Below, in pieces: positions 23,366 through 31,400 of a stretch of DNA of 44,446 nt. Both the position numbers and the translations under genes were made by a program. The notes beneath the pieces were generated by a model. The model did no database searches. It saw nothing but the letters and a program-made list of their open reading frames with translations, and was not told where the DNA came from. Within the stretch, counting starts at the first letter, position 1; each line of letters begins with the position of its first letter. Source of the DNA: JBHFEI01 sp041928815 (GTDB taxonomy: Bacteria > Pseudomonadota > Alphaproteobacteria > Rhizobiales > Rhizobiaceae); contig NZ_JBHFEI010000022.1 in assembly GCF_041928815.1 (NCBI RefSeq), positions 1-44,446 on the forward strand, written 5' to 3'.

Positions 23366-24412
23366 ATGGCATCCATCCACCTGAAGAACATCGTCAAGCG
23401 CTTCGGCGCCTTCGTCGGCGTCGAGCACATGTCGCTCGACATCGAGGACGAGGAATTCCTCGTGCTGCTCGGGCCCTCCGGTTGCGGCAAGACCACGACG
23501 ATGCGCATGATCGCCGGCCTCGAGGAGCCGAGCGAGGGGGAGATCGTCATCGGCGGCGAGGTGGTCAACGGCGTCGATGCCCGCGACCGCGACGTCGCCA
23601 TGGTGTTCCAGGGCTATGCGCTCTATCCGAACATGACGATCTACGAGAATATCCGCTTCCCCTTGCGCATGCGCAGGATCCCGGCGGAAGAGCACGACCG
23701 GCGGATCCGGCAGGCGGCCGACATGGTCGAGCTCGGCGCCTTCCTCGACCGCAAGCCCGGGGCGCTCTCCGGCGGCCAGCGCCAGCGCGCAGCACTCGCC
23801 CGCGCCGTGGTGCGCCAGCCGCAGGTCTTCCTCATGGACGAACCGCTGTCGAACCTCGACGCCAAGCTCAGGGCGAGCATGCGGGTGCAGATCAAGCACA
23901 TGCAGCGGCATCTGAAGGTCACGACCGTCTATGTCACCCATGACCAGATCGAGGCGATGACGCTCGCCGACCGCATCGTCATCATGAACCGCGGCGCCAT
24001 CCAGCAGGTCGGAACGCCGGACGAGATCTATTCCGATCCGGAAAACACCTTCGTCGCCGGCTTCATCGGCTCGCCGCCGATGAACCTGATCGAGGGACGG
24101 GCGGAGAAGGGCCGCTTCACCGCGCAAGGGATCGCCGCCCCCTGCCCGGCCGGCCTTTCCGGCGCCGTCACGCTCGGCGTCCGGCCGGAGGACTGCCATG
24201 TCGGCGGCGACCATGTGCAGGGACAGGTTTACGGCGTCGAGCCGACCGGGGACGTCACCTACCTCACCGTCGCGGCCGGCGGGCGGCATATCGAGGTGAA
24301 GGCCGCCCGGGGCTTCCGCTCCGGCATCGACCTGCCGATCGGCATCGGCTTCGACACCGGCCGGCTCTATTATTTCGGCGAGGACGGGCGCCGCATCCAC
24401 GACCCCGTCTGA
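23366..24412 (+). CDS. ABC transporter ATP-binding protein, CUT1 (MalK/UgpC-like)
   Basis: A 348-residue ATPase. Walker A is GPSGCGKTT (about residue 38), the signature is LSGGQRQRAALARAVVRQPQ, and Walker B is VFLMDEPLSNLDAKLRASM, followed by the switch His in YVTHDQIEAM. Residues 235-348 form the MalK-type TOBE regulatory domain (LGVRPEDCHVGGDHVQGQVY). It is the last gene of operon D and ends 15 bp before the convergent glycan operon. Its tight spacing shows that all four transporter genes are one unit. Confidence 0.95.
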   Translation: MASIHLKNIVKRFGAFVGVEHMSLDIEDEEFLVLLGPSGCGKTTTMRMIAGLEEPSEGEIVIGGEVVNGVDARDRDVAMVFQGYALYPNMTIYENIRFPLRMRRIPAEEHDRRIRQAADMVELGAFLDRKPGALSGGQRQRAALARAVVRQPQVFLMDEPLSNLDAKLRASMRVQIKHMQRHLKVTTVYVTHDQIEAMTLADRIVIMNRGAIQQVGTPDEIYSDPENTFVAGFIGSPPMNLIEGRAEKGRFTAQGIAAPCPAGLSGAVTLGVRPEDCHVGGDHVQGQVYGVEPTGDVTYLTVAAGGRHIEVKAARGFRSGIDLPIGIGFDTGRLYYFGEDGRRIHDPV

Positions 24413-24427
24413 CACAGCCGCAAACGC

Positions 24428-25159
24428 TCAGAAGGAGGGATGCGGGATCCCGTGTTCCGTAATCCAGGCGGCGGTGCGATCGAGATCCTCGAGGTCGTGC
24501 ACATCGAGGCAGCCGGTGGTCATGTAGGGCAGGATGCGCGATCCCATGCAGGTCCAGGGACCCTGGCCGTTCTCGTCGAAAACGGCCTGACGGCCGCGCA
24601 GCACCCAGAAGGAATGGTCGAAGAAGACGGCCTGCGGCAGGTCCTGCCGGTTGGCGGAAACCTTGCCCTCGCCGAAGAAGGACTGCAGCGAACCGTCCGG
24701 CATGACGCGCTTCGCCCGCATCGGGTGATATTCGGACTTGTCGTGCGAGGGCACGACGGAGGAGACGCTCGGATCGGCGATCAGCATCTCGATGCAGTCG
24801 TCGATCATCGTCTCGCTGATCGTCCCGACATTGGCGTGCTGCAACACGAGGATGTCGATCGGCCCCTGCGTCTGCTCGATGATGTCGAGCGCATGCTTGA
24901 CGGCGTCGCAGCTCTGCGCCGTCGCCGAGGAGAGCGCGTCGGGCCGGCGGATCGGCGTGTAGCCGGCCCTGGCGGCGGTGTCGAGGATGGTCTCATCGTC
25001 GCTGCTGCAGTAATAGCTGTTGACGTAGCGGCTGCGATGCGCCGCGGCCGCGCCCCAGAGCAGCAGCGGCACGCCGAGCACCGGAAGCACGTTCTTGTTC
25101 TTCAGGGAACTTCCGCCCCGGCCGATCATCAGCGTTGCGACTTGCATCTCAGACCTCAT
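24428..25159 (-). CDS. CMP-sugar synthetase-like cytidylyltransferase (NeuA-like)
   Basis: A 243-residue nucleotidyltransferase (an ATG at 25147 would give 239). The family N-terminus appears as LMIGRGGSSLKNKNVLPVLG, equivalent to the ARGGSK..KN nucleotide-binding loop of CMP-sialate and CMP-Kdo synthetases. It continues with PLLLWGAAAAHRSRYVNSYY, YCSSDDETILDTAARAGYTP, RRPDALSSATAQSCDAVKHA and LVLQHANVGTISETMIDDCI. The enzyme would join CMP to a nonulosonic acid made by the NeuB fusion upstream. The loop has lost the usual Ala-Arg and has Ile-Gly-Arg, so activity is not certain. It is the last gene of the glycan operon, 39 bp after the acetyltransferase. Confidence 0.8.
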   Translation of the reverse strand: MRSEMQVATLMIGRGGSSLKNKNVLPVLGVPLLLWGAAAAHRSRYVNSYYCSSDDETILDTAARAGYTPIRRPDALSSATAQSCDAVKHALDIIEQTQGPIDILVLQHANVGTISETMIDDCIEMLIADPSVSSVVPSHDKSEYHPMRAKRVMPDGSLQSFFGEGKVSANRQDLPQAVFFDHSFWVLRGRQAVFDENGQGPWTCMGSRILPYMTTGCLDVHDLEDLDRTAAWITEHGIPHPSF

Positions 25160-25198
25160 CTTGGCTGTTCGAACCCGGCCGCCCGAAGGGCATGGCCG

Positions 25199-25966
25199 TC
25201 ATTGTTTCAGGTAGGCATCCAGCGCCGGCGCGAGATCGACGACGCCCGGCTCGAATTTCCGGATCTCGCCGCGCCCGATCATCGCCTCGAGACCGTCGAG
25301 GAAACGCGGAACATCATCGAAGGGCAGCGGCCCGAAATCGGCGTAGTTGTAGTCCCACCAGCGCGTCGCCTGCAGGCGCTCGACGATCTCGGCCGGAAAA
25401 CGGCTGCGGATCTTGCGCGCCGGAACACCGCCGACGATCGCATAGGGCTCGACGTCGCGGGTGACGACGGCGCCAGCGGCCACGACCGCCCCGGTCCCGA
25501 TGGTGACCCCGCTCTTGATCAGGGCGCCCTGGCCGATCCAGACGTCGTCACCGATCGAGACAGGCGAAAAGACTTCGTCGTAGCGCGGAAGATTGACCGT
25601 CTTGCCGAACTCTTTTTCCGCAAATCGGGCCGCATAGTCCTGGAATGCGGTGACATGGGTGCTGAACCAGTCGGTCGGATGGTTGATGCCCATGATGCGG
25701 ACACTGGTCGCGATGCTGCAATAGCGGCCGATCGTGGTCGTGGAGTTCAAGCCGTTGGAGATGCAGTAGGAAAAGGCCCCCATCTGAAGGAACTGCTTCG
25801 GCGGCATCGCCGCGTAGCGTTCGATCCTGACGGGTGCTGCAATGCGGACCGAATCCCCGCGGCCATACACGCGGTCGACGCCGAACGGATGCCGCAGGAA
25901 GATCTTGTTCCTCGAGAAGAAGTCCCGGACCTTGTCGTCGAACGCGCAGACGAACGGGTAGTCCAT
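25199..25966 (-). CDS. Hexapeptide-repeat acetyltransferase (CatB/Vat-like, left-handed beta helix)
   Basis: A 255-residue protein. The left-handed beta-helix core is marked by hexapeptide turns such as TTTIGRYCSIATSVRIMGIN, VSIGDDVWIGQGALIKSGVT and IGTGAVVAAGAVVTRDVEPY. The Vat-type end AIVGGVPARKIRSRFP follows, then LQATRWWDYNYADFGPL. The catalytic His of the family is seen in MGINHPTDW. Such enzymes O-acetylate or N-acetylate surface sugars using acetyl-CoA. The C-terminal 60 residues extend beyond the usual core. It stands 3 bp after the NeuB fusion, so the substrate is probably the sugar made by that operon; xenobiotic (streptogramin, chloramphenicol) acetylation is less likely in this setting. 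Confidence 0.87.
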   Translation of the reverse strand: MDYPFVCAFDDKVRDFFSRNKIFLRHPFGVDRVYGRGDSVRIAAPVRIERYAAMPPKQFLQMGAFSYCISNGLNSTTTIGRYCSIATSVRIMGINHPTDWFSTHVTAFQDYAARFAEKEFGKTVNLPRYDEVFSPVSIGDDVWIGQGALIKSGVTIGTGAVVAAGAVVTRDVEPYAIVGGVPARKIRSRFPAEIVERLQATRWWDYNYADFGPLPFDDVPRFLDGLEAMIGRGEIRKFEPGVVDLAPALDAYLKQ

Positions 25967-25969
25967 GCC

Positions 25970-27508
25970 TCAGCCGCTCTTCCGGAAATACTTGTGGTGC
26001 TCGCTGCTGTTCACCTTCTTCTCCTCCGAGCCGATGATCAGCTCGGCCTCGCGGATCTTGTCGATATATTCCTTGAAGGCGGGCGTGGTCAGATCGACGG
26101 CGACGGCGTCGAAATGGGCCCATTCGGTGTTGCCGAGCTTGACGTGCTTCTCGATCATGCGGGCGCCCGCGGCAGCGGCGAGCGCCGACCCGAGCCAGCC
26201 GAAGTCATGGCTGGAATAGGCCGGAACGATGCGCGGATCCGATTTCGACAGATCGTGGTAGTGCCGCACCACGGCGACCTGGCAATCCTGCTGCGGCGTC
26301 GGATAGGCCGAGTTCGCCTGCATCAGATAGAGCGTCTCCATCCTGGTGAAGGTTTCGAGCACCCATTTCTCGAAGGCGAGATCGGTCATGCCCGTCGAGA
26401 GCACGATGCCCTTGCGGTAGCTCGACGCGACATAGGAGAGATAGTCCGTGTGCTCGGAAATCGTGCTCGGCAGCTTCACCAGCTCCGGGTCGAACTGCAG
26501 CATGAACTCGAAGGAGGGCTGGTCGAGAATGGAGGCGAACCAGGTGACGCCCAGTTCCTTGCACAGCTGATCGACAAAGGCGAAGTCGTCGCGGCTGAGT
26601 TCCAGCGCATGGCGATAGTCGCCGAAGGTCTTGCCGAACGGCGAGACATAGGCGGATTTCAACTGGTCCTGCGAATAGAACGTATCGACGTCGCGCTTCT
26701 GCAGCTTGACGAAATCGGCGCCGGCGGCAGCCGCCGCGCGGATCATCCGTTCCAGGCGATGGCGGTCGCCGAAATGGTTGGTGGTCAGTTCCGCCGTGAC
26801 GCCGACGAGGTGGCGCCCGCCGGCCGCATCGCCGTCACGACGCGAATGCGGGACGAAACGGTCGTTGAGCTCGCTGGTCGAGATCTGCGAGAAGGCCCGG
26901 TTGCCGACATGGACGACGTCGAGATCGGAGTTGCGCAGCACATAGAGCGTGTTGAGCAGGAAGAATTCCTGGATGCTGATCTTCGCCGCCTTTTCCGCCG
27001 CGGAATCCGGGGCGAAATCCTCGCTGATCGCATGGGCATAGCCGGTCGAGGGCGAAAAATCGAAGCCGACCATGTAGACCGTCTGCGGCCTCCCCCGATA
27101 TTCGGCGACATAACGGGCGAGCTTCAGCGCCGAGATGAAGAGGATTTCCTCGATCGTGAACTCCGGCGACAGGAAGCGCTGCATCATCAGGTCGCTCGTG
27201 TCCTGGCTGAGCGGCATGAAGGGCGCGCGCACCACTTTCGCCTTGTCGGAGGAAAAGTCGGTCGAGGTGATGTAGACGCGCGATTTCTCGCCGTTTTCCC
27301 GTAGTGCCCGCTTGACCCAGGCGCCGTGGAAGATCGTCGCGTCGGCGGGCGCGATCCGCTCGGCGTCGTTGAGCCCGATGACCAGCGAGCCGGAGAAGAC
27401 CTCCGGCCGGATCTCATCGACCGACGGTCCCTTACCGAGGATGAAGATCGTATCGGTGGCGTATATCGACGCGATGTCTTCGGCCAGCCTCGAGAAATCT
27501 TCCGTCAT
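25970..27508 (-). CDS. Fusion of a DUF115/MptE-like domain with NeuB-type nonulosonic acid synthase
   Basis: A 512-residue protein. Residues about 1-225 match the DUF115/MptE-like fold of glycan-associated and motility-associated proteins (IFILGKGPSVDEIRPEVFSG, GLNDAERI, TVYMVGFDFSPSTGYAHAIS). Residues about 232-512 form a NeuB/PseI TIM barrel that condenses phosphoenolpyruvate with an amino sugar: LVGVTAELTTNHFGDRHRLE, AGADFVKLQKRDVDTFYS, VLSTGMTDLAF, AYSSHDFGWL, MIEKHVKLGN. The SAF/antifreeze domain normally at the NeuB C-terminus is absent. I set the start at ATG 27508 because GGAG lies 6 bases upstream; TTG 27523 and ATG 27520 lack this. It overlaps the phosphatase gene by 77 bases. Confidence 0.83.
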   Translation of the reverse strand: MTEDFSRLAEDIASIYATDTIFILGKGPSVDEIRPEVFSGSLVIGLNDAERIAPADATIFHGAWVKRALRENGEKSRVYITSTDFSSDKAKVVRAPFMPLSQDTSDLMMQRFLSPEFTIEEILFISALKLARYVAEYRGRPQTVYMVGFDFSPSTGYAHAISEDFAPDSAAEKAAKISIQEFFLLNTLYVLRNSDLDVVHVGNRAFSQISTSELNDRFVPHSRRDGDAAGGRHLVGVTAELTTNHFGDRHRLERMIRAAAAAGADFVKLQKRDVDTFYSQDQLKSAYVSPFGKTFGDYRHALELSRDDFAFVDQLCKELGVTWFASILDQPSFEFMLQFDPELVKLPSTISEHTDYLSYVASSYRKGIVLSTGMTDLAFEKWVLETFTRMETLYLMQANSAYPTPQQDCQVAVVRHYHDLSKSDPRIVPAYSSHDFGWLGSALAAAAGARMIEKHVKLGNTEWAHFDAVAVDLTTPAFKEYIDKIREAELIIGSEEKKVNSSEHHKYFRKSG

Positions 27509-28139
27509 AGGGAACTCCATCAATGATCACGTCGCAACGATGTTCGAGCGCCAGCATCGCGCCGGCAAGAAGGTCCCAGGAATGGGCGCCCCGGGGATTG
27601 AAGAAGCGGCAGAAACTGCCGCGCACGACATTGAAGAGGTTATAGACCGAGCAGCCGATGATGCGGGCCTCGTCGAGCTGGCTGAGTGCCTCCGCCGTTT
27701 CCGGCGTCAGCGTCGAGGACAGGCCGACGATGCGCGAGGCGAGCAGCGGGATCGCGTCGCCGGTCATCAGCCGCTCGCCGAGCTCCGGCAGCATCAGCAG
27801 GCTGGCCGCGTGGCCGCCATCCTTCCAGAGCGTGACCGAAACGCCCCACTCCTTCAGGCCCGAGCAGAAATTCTCGGTTCCGTCGACCGGATCGACGACG
27901 GCGAGCCAGCCGGAGGCGGGCGCCCTCGTCTCGGGGGTGAAGGTTTCCTCGCCGATCACGGCGATGCCGGGCAGCATGCCTTCGAGATAGCCGCGAATCT
28001 CCGCTTCGAGCAGGATGTCCGCTTCCGTCACCGGGCTGCCGTCGGGTTTCCATCGGGTCTTGAAGCGAAGATCGAGAAGCTGCGGCAAGCGCTCCTCGAC
28101 GACATTCGCAAGACCTGCCAGAACCGAACGACCGCTCAT
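27432..28139 (-). CDS. Inositol-monophosphatase-family phosphatase
   Basis: A 235-residue member of the Mg-dependent FIG/IMPase superfamily. Metal-binding residues are all present: PVTEADILLEAEIRGYL, the Glu pair in IAVIGEETFT, WLAVVDPVDGTENFCSGL and the final SWDLLAGAMLALE. At 235 residues it is slightly shorter than the usual 250-275. Substrates in the family include inositol phosphates, fructose bisphosphate, PAP and sugar phosphates. As the first gene of the glycan operon it may dephosphorylate a sugar-phosphate precursor, for instance a 9-phosphate nonulosonate, but that is inference. The C-terminal 77 bases overlap the start of the NeuB fusion in another frame. Confidence 0.85.
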   Translation of the reverse strand: MSGRSVLAGLANVVEERLPQLLDLRFKTRWKPDGSPVTEADILLEAEIRGYLEGMLPGIAVIGEETFTPETRAPASGWLAVVDPVDGTENFCSGLKEWGVSVTLWKDGGHAASLLMLPELGERLMTGDAIPLLASRIVGLSSTLTPETAEALSQLDEARIIGCSVYNLFNVVRGSFCRFFNPRGAHSWDLLAGAMLALEHRCDVIIDGVPYDGRFLEAGRRHRVDIRHRYDLHPR

Positions 28140-28473
28140 TCATCACCACACGATTGACAGGTCTCGGAGAAGGCGCGAGCCCGAAGGTCCAGCCGGGATA
28201 TCGCCATCGCCTTTTCCTGTCAACAAACGAGGCCTTCACGCGCGTCGCGGCTCGGCCACGCCAGGTCTGCAGCGGCACGGATCGCGTGCGACATCCGGAT
28301 CCGCCCCATTTTCGCCCGGCAATGGCCGTCGGCGGAACTTGTCAACATGGCGAAGGGAGCGTTAAATGCTCATAAAGAGAAGCGTCAACGACCTATTGTA
28401 TAGACATACGTATTTCATTCATTGACGGGTCGAAATCGCGAGAACGATCGTCGGAAACAAAGGGAGCTTCATC
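28140..28473. other. Divergent intergenic region between glycan operon and RTX gene
   Basis: About 330 bp without a convincing gene. The right third (28360-28440) is AT-richer than the surroundings and includes TATAGA near 28400 as a possible -10 for the RTX gene, without a good -35. No inverted repeat of note was found. Confidence 0.45.
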
Positions 28474-31400
28474 ATGGTCAGTCTCATCAATGGTCTTGGC
28501 GGAAGCGCGGGCTTCGGCGAGAATTTTCTTGAGCGGAACGACGACGGATCGACGTCCTTCATCGACGTTTCTTCCGTATTCGAAAGCGGCATGAACTATT
28601 TCGGCCAGACCTATACGGGTTTTTACATCAACAACAATGGCGGCATAACCTTTGCCAGCCCGCGCGGCGCGTTCACGCCCCAGTCGATCGTTTCGGCAAC
28701 GGCCAATCCGGAGATCACCCCCTTCTTCGCCGACGTCGACACGCGCGGCGGCCCGACGACGGCCTCGCCGGGCGGCACGTCCACCGGCAGCAACCTCGTC
28801 TACTGGGACCTCGACGCCGCCAACAACACCGTGATCATCACCTGGGACGACGTCGGCTACTTTGGCAGCCACATCAACCGGTTGAACGCGTTCCAACTCG
28901 TCCTGACCGATCTTTCCACACAAGGGGGTGCGGCCGGCGACTTCCGCATCGAATTCCGCTACGAGGATGTCAACTGGACGACGGGCGATGCCAGCAGCGG
29001 CTCCGGCGGTCTCGGCGGCACGGTGGCGCGTGCCGGTTTCTCGGCCGGCCGCGGCACGCCGGACAGCTTCTTCGAACTGCCGCAGTCGGGCGACCAGGAC
29101 CAGATCCTGACGCTCGAGGCGACGCCCGGCAACACCGGCACCGACGGCCTCTGGCGCTTCGACGTCTCGGCGGGCGGCGTCCGCCCGGTCGTCTCGATCG
29201 AATCGACCACCGGCTCGGCACGCGAGGGCACCGGCGTCAACCAGCCCTTCATCTTCACCGTGACCCGGTCCGGCGATGCGACGCAGGCGCTGACGGTCGA
29301 CTACGTGGTCAACTCCACCGGCGGCCCGAACGGCGCCGATCCGGACGACCTCGTCGGCGGCCTGCCGCTGACCGGCGGCTTCCGCGGCGGGCGCATCACC
29401 TTCGAGGCGGGCCAGCGCGAGGCGACGATCGAACTGCTCGCGGTCGGCGACGGCGCCGTCGAGAGCAACGAGAGCTTCGTCGTGACGCTGACAAACATCA
29501 GCAACCCGGCCGTCAGCTTCGGCCAGCGCCAGGCGACCGCCACGATCCTCAACGATGACGGCCTTGCGCCCACCATCCCCGAGACCTGGCGCAACACCAC
29601 GACCTTCGGCGACCCCCACCTCGTCACGCTGGACGGCCTGCAATACGATTTCCAGGCGGTCGGCGAGTTCGTCTTCGCCGAAAGCGTCGCCGGCGCGCCG
29701 CTGATGGTGCAGATCCGCACCGAGGCCGCCGGCCCCGCCGTCAGTTCCACGACCGCGCTGGCAACGGCGATCGGCGCGAACCGCATCAGCTATGACGTGC
29801 ACACGAACACGCTGCTGGTCAACGGCGCCGCCACCACGATCGATCCGTCCGTCGGTTCGATCCAGGTCGGCGAGGGACGGATCTACCTCAGTGCCGACGG
29901 CGTCTATCAGGTCGAATATCCGGACCGGCAGACCGCGCTGATCTTCGTCGACCGCGGCGATTTCCTCGACCTGAACCTGGCGCTCGATCCCGCCCGCGCC
30001 GGCCAGTTCCGCGGCCTTGTGGGCGATTTCAACGGCAGCACCGGCAATGATTTCGCGCTGCGCGACGGAACGGTGCTCGGCGGCACGCTGACCTTCGAAA
30101 CCATGTATGGCAACTATGCCAACAGCTGGCGGATCTCGGACTCCGAGTCGCTCTTCACCTATGGCGCCGGACAGTCGACCGGAACCTTCACCAATCCCGC
30201 CTTCCCGGCGCAGCAGGTGACGCTCGACCAGTTCCCGGCCGCGCTCGTGGCGGCGGCGATCGCCGAGGCCGCGGCGGCCGGCATCACCAATCCGTCGCTG
30301 CAGCGCGCCGCCGCCCTCGACTTCCTCCTGACCGGCAATTCCGCCTATCTCACCGGCCCGACGATCGCGCCCGAGCCGACCACCACGACGACGGCCAGCG
30401 ACGCGCCGGTCGTCGCGATCGTCGGTGTCGGCGCCACCGTCTTCGAGCGCGGCGAACGCGACAGCGGCTCGACGCCCTTCACGGTCACCTTCTTCCGCTC
30501 GGACGCCTCGGCCGCCGCCGACGTGACCTATGTCGTCGAGAACATCGACACGGACGCGGCCGATTTCGAGAACGGCGTGATGCCGGGCGGGACGGTCAGC
30601 TTCACCGCCGGGCAGACGGAGGCGACGGTCACGATCAACGTCGCGGGCGACACGATCGCCGAATACAACGAGGCCTTCCGCGTCCGCATCACCAATGCGC
30701 CGGCCGGCACGCTCGTCGCCGCGCCGCAGGTGCAGCTCACCATCGTCAACGACGACGGCGTGCCGCCGCCGCGCGTCGCCGTCAGCGGCCCGGCGACGGT
30801 CAGCGAAGGGACGTTCAACGGCACGACGCAGGTCGTCTACACCTTTACGCGGACGGGCGACACGACGCTCGAAACCACGCTTGCCGTCTCCGTGGTCGGC
30901 AGCGGAGCATCCCCCGCCACCGGCACCGACTTCGCCGGCGGCCGCCTGCCGACGGGGACCGTCACCTTCGCGCCGGGCCAGACCGAGCAGACCTTCATCG
31001 TCAACGTCATGGCCGACGGCCGCCTCGAGCCCGACGAGAGCTTCAGCCTCGTGCTCGGCGCGGTGACGAACGGCATCGTCGGAAGCGGCCCGATCGAGAC
31101 GCGGATCGTCAACGACGACACGGTCAACGAAACCCTGTTCGGCACCGCCCGCGCCGACCGCCTATCCGGCCTTGCTGGAAACGACACGCTGTACGGCTTC
31201 GGCGGCAACGACCGGCTCGACGGCGGCACCGGCGCCGACCGCATGATCGGCGGTGCCGGCAACGACACCTATATCGTCGACAGCCGCGCCGACAAGGTGA
31301 TCGAGACGGCGCGCGCCGGCAACGACCTGGTCCGGGCGAGCGTCACCTACAAGCTCGGCGCCAATGTCGAGGACCTGATCCTGACCGGCCGCGGCAACAT

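Noticed and set aside
24440..27304. A 954-codon plus-strand open frame opposite the glycan operon
   Set aside because: All three genes on the minus strand have recognisable domains; the plus frame has no motif and no ribosome site.
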